DNA of 64,000 nucleotides from JAJRQY01 sp965224435. GTDB lineage: Bacteria > Actinomycetota > Acidimicrobiia > Acidimicrobiales > SZUA-35. The notes beneath the pieces were generated by a model that searched no databases, was not told the DNA's origin, and worked only from the letters and a program-made list of their open reading frames with translations. Below are positions 32,565-41,406 of the stretch, piece after piece (the first letter of the stretch is position 1; each line of letters opens with the position of its first letter). Made by a program: the position numbers and the translations under genes. The stretch is from NCBI GenBank assembly GCA_965224435.1, contig OZ245048.1:3782001-3846000 (forward strand), written 5' to 3'.

Positions 32565-33521
32565 GTGAACCAGAACCCGGCACCGATCAAGAACCGAATC
32601 ACCGAATCCCTCGGTATTGACTATCCAATCATTCAAGCCCCAATGGGGTGGATCGCCCGCAGTCAACTTGCTTCGGCAGTGTCCAACGCTGGTGGGCTCG
32701 GCATCATCGAAACCTCATCGGGTGAGCTGGACAATATCCGCGAAGAGATTCGCAAGATGGGTGACCTGACCGACAAGCCATTCGGTGTGAACATCGCCCA
32801 AGCCTTCGTTCGGGACCCCGACATTGTGCAGTTCGTGATCGATCAGGGCATCAAGTTTGTCACCACCTCGGCCGGCAACCCGATGGCCTACACCGCCTTG
32901 TTGAAAGAGGCTGGTCTCACCGTTTACCACGTTGTGCCAACCTTGCGTGGAGCCATGAAGGCAATCGAAGCAGGAGTTGATGGCCTGGTAGTTGAAGGTG
33001 GCGAAGGAGGCGGTTTCAAGAACCCCGACCCCGTGGCCCTCATGGTCTTGTTACCTCTGATCCGCTCCAAGGTTGATGTGCCAATCGTTGCCGCTGGCGG
33101 CATGTTGGACGGCTCAACCATGGCCGCCGCCTTCGCCCTTGGCGCTGAGGCAATCCAGATGGGTACCCGCATGGTGTCTGCCACCGAAAGCCCAGTACAT
33201 GACAACTGGAAGCAGGCCATCGTCAATGGCGGCGAGACCGACACCGTGTTCCTAAACCAGCGACACTCCCCCGCGTTGCGGGCCCTCAAGACCGAGCGCA
33301 CGCTCGGGTTGCAGTTCGCCGAGCACAATGTCTTTGGCCACTTTGGTGATCCTCAGGAGTTGTACTTCGGTGGTGATATGGAGGCGGCAATCCCCCTGAC
33401 CGGGCAGGTTCAAGGACGCATCGAGTCCATTGCGCCGGTGGCTAACATCATTGGGGGCTGCATGGAAGAGTTCTATTCTGTCCTGAGCAATCAGGCCAAC
33501 GCATACCTCCGAGGAGACTGA
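32565..33521 (+). CDS. nitronate monooxygenase / NPD-family flavoprotein
   Basis: 318 residues from GTG. FMN-binding barrel motifs: 'DYPIIQAPMGWIARSQLASA', 'NAGGLGIIETSSGE', 'VEGGEGGGFKNPD', 'VPIVAAGGMLDG' and 'GAEAIQMGTRMV'. The family oxidises alkyl nitronates; some members are enoyl-ACP reductases (FabK) or other FMN enzymes. The usual active-site His (in GGHxG) is replaced by Glu in 'GGEGGGF', so the substrate may differ from a classical nitronate. The sulfurtransferase gene follows three bases after the stop with its own GAGGAG site. Confidence 0.85.
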   Translation: MNQNPAPIKNRITESLGIDYPIIQAPMGWIARSQLASAVSNAGGLGIIETSSGELDNIREEIRKMGDLTDKPFGVNIAQAFVRDPDIVQFVIDQGIKFVTTSAGNPMAYTALLKEAGLTVYHVVPTLRGAMKAIEAGVDGLVVEGGEGGGFKNPDPVALMVLLPLIRSKVDVPIVAAGGMLDGSTMAAAFALGAEAIQMGTRMVSATESPVHDNWKQAIVNGGETDTVFLNQRHSPALRALKTERTLGLQFAEHNVFGHFGDPQELYFGGDMEAAIPLTGQVQGRIESIAPVANIIGGCMEEFYSVLSNQANAYLRGD

Positions 33522-33524
33522 AAC

Positions 33525-34382
33525 ATGGCTGAGCAGAACACGAGTGCGCAGCGAATTGATCCAATCGTCTCGGTGTCCTGGCTTCGCCAGAATCGAGATG
33601 CCGTCACCGTGGTTGACGCCAGGGCCTACCTGGATGACCGTGATGGTCGAACCAACTATATGGAAGGCCATATCCCCGGCGCCGTCTTCCTCGACCTTGA
33701 CGCAGACTTCTCAGGCCCACCGGAGACAGATGAAGGGCGCCATCCCCTGCCCGATCCTGAGGTCTTCGCCGCCAGCCTGGGCGCCGCGGGAATCGATCCA
33801 GACACCACTGTCGTTGCTTACGACGACCAGGGCGGTCTGATCGCCGGACGTCTGGTTTGGATGCTGCGATCACTCGGTCAACCAGCTGCCCTATTGGACG
33901 GCGGGATCCAGGCTTGGGGTGATGACCTGGAACAAGTCGAACCCGAGTACCAGATCACCAACTGCTGGCCACGGGCAATCCCAGATGACCGATTGGCCAC
34001 AGCCGACCAGGTGGTCGACCACATTGCTGGCGGAGGCATCGTCGCTGACAGTCGCGGTGCTGACCGCTATGCCGGAGAGAACGAGACCATTGACGCCACC
34101 GGTGGTCACGTGCCTGGCGCCATCAGCCTTCCATTCGCCGACAACCTCAGTAGTGACAATACGTTCAAGATCTCCGATGAACTCGTCGAGCGTTTCCGCT
34201 CGAACTCCGTTGACGGCGACGCCATCTTCTACTGCGGCTCCGGAGTAAGCGCCTGCAACAACCTGCTGGCGGTTGAGGCTGCAGGTCTTGGCACACCACG
34301 ACTCTATGTTGGCTCTTGGTCGGGATGGTCCAGTGATCCCTCACGACCGGTTGCCACTGGACCACACTCGGAGGGTGAGTAA
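33525..34382 (+). CDS. sseA: sulfurtransferase (thiosulfate/3-mercaptopyruvate type)
   Basis: 285 residues with two rhodanese domains. The N-terminal inactive domain includes 'VVDARAYLDDRDGRTNYMEG' and 'HIPGAVFLDLDADFSGPPE'; the C-terminal domain has 'GHVPGAISLPFAD' and catalytic Cys in 'FYCGSGVSACNNLLAVEA'. The loop CGSGVSA resembles mercaptopyruvate sulfurtransferases more than rhodaneses (CRKGV). It transfers sulfane sulfur to thiols or cyanide in the cytoplasm. It follows nitronate monooxygenase by three bases, so the two are co-transcribed. Confidence 0.9.
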   Translation: MAEQNTSAQRIDPIVSVSWLRQNRDAVTVVDARAYLDDRDGRTNYMEGHIPGAVFLDLDADFSGPPETDEGRHPLPDPEVFAASLGAAGIDPDTTVVAYDDQGGLIAGRLVWMLRSLGQPAALLDGGIQAWGDDLEQVEPEYQITNCWPRAIPDDRLATADQVVDHIAGGGIVADSRGADRYAGENETIDATGGHVPGAISLPFADNLSSDNTFKISDELVERFRSNSVDGDAIFYCGSGVSACNNLLAVEAAGLGTPRLYVGSWSGWSSDPSRPVATGPHSEGE

Positions 34383-35466
34383 ACCTCCACCAAGTCCCGA
34401 TGCGGTTCGTCATCCTCAGTCTTCTCCGCATAGATCTAAGTCGCTGCATGCAACCCGGTACCTACGCTGGGTTGGTGGGGCCGCGGCCCTCGCCCTCCTT
34501 GTTGCGGGCTGCTCCGAGGTGACCTTGGAGGACACTTCAGGCCAGTCCGACAGTTCGGTCCCAGTGACCGCCCCGCCGACAGCAGCTCCGGCCACCACTG
34601 CCTCCCCCGCAACCACCCAGGTGGAGACGACAACGACGACGGCCATTCCAACAACGACAGAGCCGATCATTGATCGAGAGATCCCCGAAACCCAGGACGA
34701 TCTTGTCATCGCCTTGACCGAGGCCGAAGAAGCCATCCGCAACCCCGATCTCGACAACGCCGAGGCATCCCAGTGGGGACAGCGGCAGCAACGGCTCTAC
34801 CGGGTGCTGGCCGAGAATCCGGACTGGGGAAATGCAGTCATTGCCGCCGTTAGCGATGAAGCCCGTTTCGGAGTCGAACAGAATTGGGCTGCTCGTCAGG
34901 CCCTGTCATCTTTGGTGAAGAGCGCAAAGCTGGCCGACTCTCTTCCGGCCTGGCAACTTCGAGAACCGCTACCGGTGGAAGAACTCATGGCGTACTACCG
35001 GGAGGCTGAGACCCAAACCGGAGTTCCCTGGAATTATCTGGCGGCCATCAATCTGGTGGAAACGCGCATGGGCCGGATTGAAGGGTTCTCGACGGCCGGG
35101 GCGACGGGCCCCATGCAGTTCCTGCCGTCGACCTGGGCTGACTGTTGTGAAGGGGACCCGACCATTGATCGAGACGCCATCATCGGTGCCGGTGTGTACC
35201 TGGTCCTGGTGGGCGGTGCCAGCGACATCCAGAAAGCTCTGTATCGCTACAACAACTCCGACCGGTACGTCAACGCGGTGACCGCCTATGCCGAAGTTAT
35301 GGCCGAGGATGAGCTGGCATATCGGGGCTATCACGCGTGGCAGGTCTATTTCTTATCCTCAGCTGGCCTGATCCGCATGCCCGCCGACTACTACCAGCCC
35401 GAGCCCATTCCAGTCGAAGAATGGTTGGCCATCCACCCCGAGGCCCTCCTCGTCCCCGCCGACTAG
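34375..35466 (+). CDS. lytic transglycosylase-like (SLT) lipoprotein
   Basis: 363 residues from GTG 34375, overlapping the end of sseA by eight bases. A late signal 'WVGGAAALALLVAGC' gives a lipoprotein, followed by a Thr/Pro linker of about 50 residues. The C-terminal half has the SLT fold: catalytic Glu in 'AAINLVETRMGRIEGFSTAG', then 'ATGPMQFLPSTWADCCEGDP' and 'ALYRYNNSDRYVNAVTAYAE'. It likely cleaves peptidoglycan glycan strands at the cell surface. The exact start is uncertain, since the codons before the signal peptide are long. Its stop shares CTAG with the convergent hydrolase. Confidence 0.85.
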   Translation: MSKPPPSPDAVRHPQSSPHRSKSLHATRYLRWVGGAAALALLVAGCSEVTLEDTSGQSDSSVPVTAPPTAAPATTASPATTQVETTTTTAIPTTTEPIIDREIPETQDDLVIALTEAEEAIRNPDLDNAEASQWGQRQQRLYRVLAENPDWGNAVIAAVSDEARFGVEQNWAARQALSSLVKSAKLADSLPAWQLREPLPVEELMAYYREAETQTGVPWNYLAAINLVETRMGRIEGFSTAGATGPMQFLPSTWADCCEGDPTIDRDAIIGAGVYLVLVGGASDIQKALYRYNNSDRYVNAVTAYAEVMAEDELAYRGYHAWQVYFLSSAGLIRMPADYYQPEPIPVEEWLAIHPEALLVPAD

Positions 35467-36347
35467 ATTTCTATCAAGCTGCGGGTCAAGAAGTCGGTGA
35501 TGACTTCGACGTAGGGCTCATATGGGGCCAGGTCACGGTGGCCGCCTCCGGGCACCAGCAGGGTTTCGGCCCGTGGGTCCGCTTTGGCCAAGTCATACAT
35601 GTCGGCAACGGGTACGACATCGTCTTCATCTCCGTGAACCAATAGCACTGGAACCTTGATCAGAGCGATACGCGACCGGGGGGCAAACTCTTCGAACTTG
35701 TAGCCGATCGTTCGCTGCACAAAACCGAGAATGACCTCGACGACGACACGAGGAGCACGCTCCATCTGCTGATGCATCATCTCACCTGGATGAGCAAACG
35801 ATGAGACAGCAACCACGGCTGACAGCCCGTCGCTACGCGAAGCACTCAGGATCGAGGCGGCCGCACCAACCGAATGCCCGATGACGCCTATCGTTGTGAC
35901 TTCGGATCGCCCAGCTAACCAGCCGACGGCAACTTCGAGGTCTTCGGCAAAGCGGGGCATGGAAACGAAGTCATCGTGCTCGGACAAGCCATGATTACGG
36001 GCATCCAAGAACAGGGCATGAAACCCTGCTTCGTGCAGATGCTTGGCTAGAGGCAACATCAAGGACGAATTGGCGCCCCATCCATGCAAGACCACAATGG
36101 CCGGGCGCTCAGTGCCAGCCGGATGCTCAGTGTCAACCGGATGCTCAGTGTCAACCGGCACATACCAACAGTGAAGGCGGGTGCCCTTCTTACTGGTGAG
36201 CCAGATCTGTTCCTCCGGTAGCCCCAGGTCAGCCGGAGTTTGATCGACTCCTGGCTGAGCCGGTGCGAAGGCACGCTTGAACACCCGCGGAGCAACGTAG
36301 GAAGCACCAACCGATGCCAGAATGGCGACAAGAAGCGAACGTTTCAC
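35463..36347 (-). CDS. alpha/beta hydrolase with N-terminal hydrophobic segment
   Basis: 294 residues from GTG 36347. The first 20 residues ('LLVAILASVGASYVAPRVF') may be a membrane anchor or signal. The fold follows: 'IVVLHGWGANSSLMLPLAKH', nucleophile in 'VIGHSVGAAASILSAS', acid in 'VHGDEDDVVPV' and His in 'PGGGHRDLAPYE'. This is the YqkD/BEM46-like group of esterases with no settled substrate. An 18-base repeat in the gene gives the internal motif VDTEHP twice. Its promoter box faces away from the downstream lipoprotein gene. Confidence 0.85.
   Translation of the reverse strand: MKRSLLVAILASVGASYVAPRVFKRAFAPAQPGVDQTPADLGLPEEQIWLTSKKGTRLHCWYVPVDTEHPVDTEHPAGTERPAIVVLHGWGANSSLMLPLAKHLHEAGFHALFLDARNHGLSEHDDFVSMPRFAEDLEVAVGWLAGRSEVTTIGVIGHSVGAAASILSASRSDGLSAVVAVSSFAHPGEMMHQQMERAPRVVVEVILGFVQRTIGYKFEEFAPRSRIALIKVPVLLVHGDEDDVVPVADMYDLAKADPRAETLLVPGGGHRDLAPYEPYVEVITDFLTRSLIEI
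36107..36158. repeat. 18-base tandem repeat inside the hydrolase gene
   Basis: About 2.9 copies of GCTCAGTGTCAACCGGAT, the first copy diverged at two positions. It encodes VDTEHP-like units on the minus strand and keeps frame, so copy-number change would add or remove six residues in a surface loop. Confidence 0.7.
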
Positions 36348-36354
36348 CAGCCTG

Positions 36355-36360
36355 AGCGTA
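36355..36360 (-). promoter_or_regulatory. leaderless-type -10 box of the hydrolase gene
   Basis: TACGCT on the minus strand followed by seven bases and GTG 36347. Confidence 0.5.
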
Positions 36361-36387
36361 GACCCGGATCATGCTCACTGGGCATGC

Positions 36388-37791
36388 CTACAGGACGCTG
36401 CCACCGCCGCCAGCCGGGTCGGCCGGGCCCCAGGTAACCGCATCACCCGGAGTCACGTAGACCGGCTCACCAGCGTGACCAACAACCTGGATCCAAATAC
36501 CCTCAAAGCCATCAACCGACCCAGCGAAAGCAAAGGCATTCGACCCCGGCGCCCAGCGCTTGTGACTCTGAGCGAACTGCTCAAAGAAGGGCAAATACGA
36601 ACGTGACGCCAGGCCAGACGGAAGATACGGAGCACCGACCTCGATCTCGCCGTCGTTCCAAAACGACCAGGCGAAATGGGCTCGTTGATAGGACACCAGA
36701 TCCACCTCGGCAATCCGGGAAGGAGCCAACCACGCCAGAGTCTCACTATCGGGACTCCATTCCCAAGCCAGCAGGAATCCCTCGGAGGCAACCTGTTCTT
36801 CACCCGACTCAATGTCCAGCACAATGAGCTGGTCCTGCTCACCAGGCAAGACCCCGTCCGCTGCTGGGCTGTAGGCCAAGCGCTCCTTGTTCGGACTCAG
36901 AACGAAGCGCACGCGCCCCTCTAACGATGCCAGCTCTCGCCGCTCACCGGTCTCAATATTCAGTTCGTCAATCGAATCGGCGTCACTGACAACGATCGAC
37001 TGCGGGGTCAACCAAACCGGGGCGGTATAGGGCCCCTCCCCCGCTGGCAAGACCAGGGCTCCTGCATCTTCGGACAGGTAGAGCAGTTCGCTCTGGTTTC
37101 GGTAGGCAATAAGTTCATCACGATCGGGGGCCCAGGACAAGAAGAACGGTGACCCCAAAGCAATCGGCGTCACCGGAAGGCCGGGCTCAATCAGGCCAGC
37201 CTCCAAACCACCTTCACCCTGAGGCTCTGTTCCATCACCGGGGACGGGTTCGGTCGGTTCACTAGAAACGGGGATCGGTGCCGGACGCAGGTAGGCCAGT
37301 CGCTGACCGGATGAGTTCCATTGCAAATAGAACGGGGCCGAACCAACGGCCGGGCTGTAGATGGGTTGTCCGTCTTCGCCTTGCGTGCCGACTGACTCAC
37401 CGTCGGCTCCGATAAAGACCCAAGCCAGGCTGGAGCCATCGGGTGACCAAACAGGTTGAGAAGCAATCCCATCTGGGCCACCGGCAACCAGGTCAATTTG
37501 TGAACCGTCAGGACTGGCGGTCACCACCAAGTGCTCAACGGTGACGGCCAACGTGCCGCCAAGCTCGATGACCAGGTCTTGGTCACCTGGCGTCTCCGGT
37601 TCGGCTTCATCGCCCGAGCTTGGAGGGGCAGTTGCAGGGGCCGATGTTGGTGGGTGTTGGAGGGTGGTTGGCGTGGTGCTGTAGTCACCAGTGCAAGCAG
37701 CGCTCAACAACGACAGAGCCAGCATTGGCAAGACCCACAGGGCAAAGCCTCGTCGTCGGAGCCGGGAACCCGGTAGCAGCTGCTGATGCAC
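36388..37791 (-). CDS. beta-propeller (WD40/TolB-like) lipoprotein
   Basis: 467 residues from GTG 37791. 'LWVLPMLALSLLSAACTGD' is a lipoprotein signal, then a Thr/Pro linker. Repeated propeller strands include 'QPVWSPDGSSLAWVFIGAD', 'FYLQWNSSGQRLAYLRPAP', 'VRFVLSPNKERLAYSPAAD' and 'LLAWEWSPDSETLAWLAPS'. Such proteins usually bind partners in the envelope; no catalytic motif is seen. It ends 40 bases upstream of the -10 box region of the hydrolase, on the same strand, and is divergent from the acyl-CoA ligase gene. Confidence 0.8.
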   Translation of the reverse strand: MHQQLLPGSRLRRRGFALWVLPMLALSLLSAACTGDYSTTPTTLQHPPTSAPATAPPSSGDEAEPETPGDQDLVIELGGTLAVTVEHLVVTASPDGSQIDLVAGGPDGIASQPVWSPDGSSLAWVFIGADGESVGTQGEDGQPIYSPAVGSAPFYLQWNSSGQRLAYLRPAPIPVSSEPTEPVPGDGTEPQGEGGLEAGLIEPGLPVTPIALGSPFFLSWAPDRDELIAYRNQSELLYLSEDAGALVLPAGEGPYTAPVWLTPQSIVVSDADSIDELNIETGERRELASLEGRVRFVLSPNKERLAYSPAADGVLPGEQDQLIVLDIESGEEQVASEGFLLAWEWSPDSETLAWLAPSRIAEVDLVSYQRAHFAWSFWNDGEIEVGAPYLPSGLASRSYLPFFEQFAQSHKRWAPGSNAFAFAGSVDGFEGIWIQVVGHAGEPVYVTPGDAVTWGPADPAGGGGSVL

Positions 37792-37797
37792 CCCACG

Positions 37798-37803
37798 AAT
37801 CTA
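37798..37803 (-). promoter_or_regulatory. leaderless-type -10 box of the propeller lipoprotein gene
   Basis: TAGATT on the minus strand followed by six bases and GTG 37791. Confidence 0.5.
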
Positions 37804-37861
37804 CTGCCACATGCAAAGAACGAATGGTCATGTCCGGTTCGACCCTTGCCGAGTCAGCCTC

Positions 37862-37867
37862 TAGTTT
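37862..37867 (+). promoter_or_regulatory. leaderless-type -10 box of the acyl-CoA ligase gene
   Basis: TAGTTT followed by six bases and GTG 37874. Confidence 0.55.
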
Positions 37868-37873
37868 GTACCG

Positions 37874-39394
37874 GTGACCGATTCTTCTGACACAAGCACT
37901 CCTAGCGCGGCATCTCCTGACACGACCGCGGCTCCAGCCGACCAGAGTTTCGCCGCTCGCTTCTATCAACTGGCTGAGGAGTCTGGGCCCGATCCAGCTC
38001 TCACGTTCGATGGCCGGACCTATGACTACGCCGAGCTAGGCCGTATCACCAACCGTTTGGCTCGCCACTTCATCGACCTTGGAGTACAACAAGGCGACTT
38101 CGTCACCATCGCCGAACCAAACGGGGTGCAGTTCATTACCAGCACCATCGCCTGCTGGAAGATGGGAGCCATTCCCCAGCCAGTCTCAGCACGCCTTCCC
38201 AACATGGAGCTCGAATCCATCGTCGAGCTGGCAGAATCCAGTCTTGTTGTTGGTGTCGATGTTGAGGGACGAACTTCGCTTCCGCTCGGGTTTGAGCCTC
38301 CAAAAAAACTTGACGACTCACCCCTGGCTGATTGCATCTCCCCTTCATGGAAGGCACCAACATCGGGCGGATCAACCGGGCGACCCAAGCTGATTGTCTC
38401 TGGCGACCCATCCATCTATAGCCCAACCCTGGCCGGTCTTGGTTCACTTGTTGGAGCTGCGGCGGGCGAGACCATGGCCATGCCCGGTCCGCTTTATCAC
38501 AATGGCCCGTTCATCTGGACCTGCTCGGCCCTGTTCGCAGGCGGCCATGTGGCTCTCCTGCCTCGCTTCAATGCCGAGGCCACGCTTCAGCTTGTTGCTG
38601 ACACCAAAGCATCGGCCATCTACCTGGTGCCGACAATGATGCAGCGCATGTGGAAGCTGGCGGATGACATCAAGTACAGCTATGACCTTTCCAGTCTGAC
38701 CCGAGCCGTCCACCTGGCCGAGCCCTGCCCTCCGTGGCTGAAAGAGGCCTGGATCGAGTGGATCGGCGCCGACAATCTTTGGGAGCTCTACGGTGGCACC
38801 GAAGGACAGATGTTCACCTTCCTTAGTGGAACCGAATGGTTGGAACATCGGGGCTCCGTCGGTAAGCCAGTCTCTGGTGAGGTCAAAATCTGTGACGACG
38901 ACGGCAACGAACTGGCAGCGGGAGAAACCGGTGATGTCTGGATGCGTTGGGTCGGCCGCGATACCCCCACCTACCGATACATCGGGGCCGAAGCAGAGAC
39001 TCGTGATGGCTGGGAATGCCTCGGCGATATTGGCCGAATGGACGAAGCCGGGTATCTGTATTTGTCGGACCGCAAGGGCGACATGATCCTGGTGGGCGGA
39101 GCGAACATCTACCCGGCCGAAATTGAGGCCGCTATCAATGCTCACCCCCAGGTGCAGTCATGCGCCGTCATCGGGCTGCCCGACGAGGACAAGGGCAACC
39201 TGGTTCACGCCATTGTCCAGGTCAGTCCGGATGACTCCAAGGCGTTGGATGAGCGAGAGTTGCTGGCCTTTCTGGCCGAACGTCTTGTCCGATACAAGAT
39301 TCCGCAGAGTTTCGAATGGACAGACCAGCCAATGCGCGACGACGCAGGAAAAGTCAGGCGAAGCGCTCTCCAACAAGAACGTGCAGGATCATGA
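37874..39394 (+). CDS. AMP-dependent acyl-CoA synthetase/ligase
   Basis: 506 residues from GTG. The adenylate-forming signature is 'APTSGGSTGRPKLIVSG', with 'LWELYGGTEGQM' (A5 motif) and 'YLYLSDRKGDMILVGGANIYPA' (A7-A8), and a C-terminal 'VRYKIPQSFEWTDQ...GKVRR' that brings the A10 Lys. It activates a carboxylic acid as acyl-AMP, then acyl-CoA. Actinobacterial relatives act on bile acids, steroid side chains or fatty acids; the substrate is not readable here. Its stop overlaps the phosphotransferase start (ATGA), a stable pair pointing to one pathway. Confidence 0.9.
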   Translation: MTDSSDTSTPSAASPDTTAAPADQSFAARFYQLAEESGPDPALTFDGRTYDYAELGRITNRLARHFIDLGVQQGDFVTIAEPNGVQFITSTIACWKMGAIPQPVSARLPNMELESIVELAESSLVVGVDVEGRTSLPLGFEPPKKLDDSPLADCISPSWKAPTSGGSTGRPKLIVSGDPSIYSPTLAGLGSLVGAAAGETMAMPGPLYHNGPFIWTCSALFAGGHVALLPRFNAEATLQLVADTKASAIYLVPTMMQRMWKLADDIKYSYDLSSLTRAVHLAEPCPPWLKEAWIEWIGADNLWELYGGTEGQMFTFLSGTEWLEHRGSVGKPVSGEVKICDDDGNELAAGETGDVWMRWVGRDTPTYRYIGAEAETRDGWECLGDIGRMDEAGYLYLSDRKGDMILVGGANIYPAEIEAAINAHPQVQSCAVIGLPDEDKGNLVHAIVQVSPDDSKALDERELLAFLAERLVRYKIPQSFEWTDQPMRDDAGKVRRSALQQERAGS

Positions 39395-40440
39395 CAGAAT
39401 CATCGAACGACTCAGTACGAGGCATCAATCACGATTCGGTCAGCACCTGGCTGGACGCCAATGTTGAAGGAATCTCTGGGCCCTATTCCTTCTCTTTCAT
39501 TACCGGTGGACACTCCAATCTGACCTACCTGGTCACCACCGGCGACGGCTCCCAGGTGGTCCTGCGCCGGCCACCGCTCGGCATGGTCATCGCTACCGCC
39601 CATGACATGGGCCGCGAATACCGAATCATCTCCGGCATTAACAACACTTCGGTCCCCGTTCCCGTTGCCCTGGTTCACTGTGAAGATGAGTCGGTCAACG
39701 ACGCCCCGTTCTATGTCATGAGCTATGTGGACGGCACGGTCCTTCATAGTGATGAAGATGCCACCGAGCACATGACTTCGATGGAGGCTCGCACCGCCCT
39801 GAGTGAGAACACCATTGATGTGCTGGCTGATCTGCACCTGGCCAATCCGGATGACATTGGTCTTGGTGAACTTGGTCGCAAGGAGGCCTACCTGGACCGT
39901 CAGCTGCGTCGCTGGAATGGGCAATGGGAGAAAACGAAAACCCGAGAGTTGCCAGCCATGGAAAAGGCCTACGCCCAACTGGTTAGAGCCAAGCCTGAGC
40001 AGCGCTACACCGGGGTCGTGCATGGTGACTACCGCTTGGGCAACCTCTTGATTGATCCGGCCAAGGGGAAGGTTCTTGGTGTATTGGATTGGGAGCTTTG
40101 CACCCTTGGCGACGTCTTGGCTGACGTCGGTTACCTGTTGAACAATTGGGTAGAAGAGGGCGAGGAAACCACCCGCGGAGCAACAGCCTTCCCGACGAGC
40201 ATCGGCGGATTCTTCACCCGAGACCAGATGGTCGCCCGCTATGTCGAGCGCACTGGTTTTGAGATCGCCGACATAAACTACTACCGGGCCTTTCAGAATT
40301 GGCGCTTGGCGGCCATCATCGAAGGAGTGCTCGCCCGCTACCTCAAGGGCGTGATGGGCGATGAGGAAGTCGACACCGATGCATACGTCGAACAGGTCGA
40401 ATCACTTGCCAATGAGGCCTTGCTCCTTCTCGGCGACTAG
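39391..40440 (+). CDS. APH-family phosphotransferase (ACAD10/11 kinase-like)
   Basis: 349 residues from ATG 39391, overlapping the ligase stop by four bases. The fold is the aminoglycoside phosphotransferase kinase: 'FITGGHSNLTYLVTTGDGS', 'VVLRRPP' (ATP-binding Lys replaced by Arg region), catalytic 'VVHGDYRLGNLLID' and 'VLGVLDWELCTLGDVLADVG' with the metal-binding Asp. The same kinase domain precedes acyl-CoA dehydrogenase in ACAD10/11, where 4-hydroxyacyl-CoA is phosphorylated. Coupling to an acyl-CoA ligase supports a hydroxy-acyl substrate. This is inference from family and context. Confidence 0.87.
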   Translation: MTESSNDSVRGINHDSVSTWLDANVEGISGPYSFSFITGGHSNLTYLVTTGDGSQVVLRRPPLGMVIATAHDMGREYRIISGINNTSVPVPVALVHCEDESVNDAPFYVMSYVDGTVLHSDEDATEHMTSMEARTALSENTIDVLADLHLANPDDIGLGELGRKEAYLDRQLRRWNGQWEKTKTRELPAMEKAYAQLVRAKPEQRYTGVVHGDYRLGNLLIDPAKGKVLGVLDWELCTLGDVLADVGYLLNNWVEEGEETTRGATAFPTSIGGFFTRDQMVARYVERTGFEIADINYYRAFQNWRLAAIIEGVLARYLKGVMGDEEVDTDAYVEQVESLANEALLLLGD

Positions 40441-40449
40441 CCAGCTCTC

Positions 40450-41313
40450 TCATTCGGTACTGACAGCGGCCTGACTCCGGGGCCAGATTCCCCACAACAG
40501 CCCACAAAGAATGATGGCGCCACCAATCCAGGTCTGGTTCGTCGGAATCTCACCGAAGGCCAGGAAGGCCCACAAGGTCCCCAACACCGTTTCGATCGGT
40601 ACAAAGAGGCCGACCTCAGCCGCGGATAGATAGCGGGGGGCGCTGCCAAGCATGACGCGAGAAAGTGGACCAAAGACGATTCCCATGGCACCGAACACCA
40701 GCCAAGTCTTGGTGTTGTGTCCAAAGATTTGGGCGGGAAACGCGGTGATCAAGGCCATAAGGAGGCCGCCCAGACCAACCACCATCGGCCGACTCATCTC
40801 CGGGTTGCTACGCAGCACCACAACACCAAGACCAAAACTGATGACTGCACCCATCGCCAGCAAATCACCGACGATGCTGCCTCCGGCCAGCGAGCCAGAC
40901 ACAACGACTCCGATTCCCGCAGTACATATCGCAATGGCGAGCCATACCCGAGCGGACACGGCTTCGCGGAGCAAGATCCAACCGAAGGCCGCCGCCACCA
41001 GAGGTGAGGCGGCAATGATGACAACCACATTGGATACCGAAGTATTCTTGACCGCCAGCACAAAGAACGTGGTCATCGATGCCTGAAGGGCTGCGGACAA
41101 GAAGAGGGTCCAGCCATCTCGTCGCAGCAGGGCGGCTGGCGTTGTTCCTTCATGGAAAACGATGACGGCTAGCATCACTCCTACTGACAAGACACCGACC
41201 CAGAAGGTGATGTCAAAGGCCTCGGCATCGGCAATGCGGGTAAACAGCGAATCGGTGCTGATGGCTAGCATGCCGCCCGACGCCAGCAGGATCCCTCGTT
41301 GTCGTCCGGTCAT
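40450..41313 (-). CDS. EamA/DMT-family transporter
   Basis: 287 residues with about ten hydrophobic helices in two EamA halves. Examples are 'ITFWVGVLSVGVMLAVIVF', 'NVVVIIAASPLVAAAFGWIL' at the end of half one, and 'VGLFVPIETVLGTLWAFLAF' with 'IGGAIILCGLLWGIWP' at the end of half two. DMT proteins export or import metabolites across the inner membrane; no substrate can be assigned. The gene lies convergent with the phosphotransferase (9 bases between stops) and divergent from surE. Confidence 0.88.
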   Translation of the reverse strand: MTGRQRGILLASGGMLAISTDSLFTRIADAEAFDITFWVGVLSVGVMLAVIVFHEGTTPAALLRRDGWTLFLSAALQASMTTFFVLAVKNTSVSNVVVIIAASPLVAAAFGWILLREAVSARVWLAIAICTAGIGVVVSGSLAGGSIVGDLLAMGAVISFGLGVVVLRSNPEMSRPMVVGLGGLLMALITAFPAQIFGHNTKTWLVFGAMGIVFGPLSRVMLGSAPRYLSAAEVGLFVPIETVLGTLWAFLAFGEIPTNQTWIGGAIILCGLLWGIWPRSQAAVSTE

Positions 41314-41320
41314 CGGGCCG

Positions 41321-41326
41321 AGGCTA
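41321..41326 (-). promoter_or_regulatory. leaderless-type -10 box of the EamA transporter gene
   Basis: TAGCCT on the minus strand followed by seven bases and ATG 41313. Confidence 0.55.
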
Positions 41327-41392
41327 CAGGCTGGTGGCCGGCCGGCTGCAGCCTGGTTGCCGCGTAGTTAGCCAGTCTCCAGTCAAGGCCTG

Positions 41393-41398
41393 TAGGGT
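41393..41398 (+). promoter_or_regulatory. leaderless-type -10 box of surE
   Basis: TAGGGT followed by eight bases and ATG 41407. Confidence 0.55.
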
Positions 41399-41406
41399 CA
41401 GACTCA

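Noticed and set aside
38444..39145. 233-codon antisense ORF opposite the acyl-CoA ligase
   Set aside because: The plus strand has unmistakable adenylation motifs; the antisense peptide is not protein-like.
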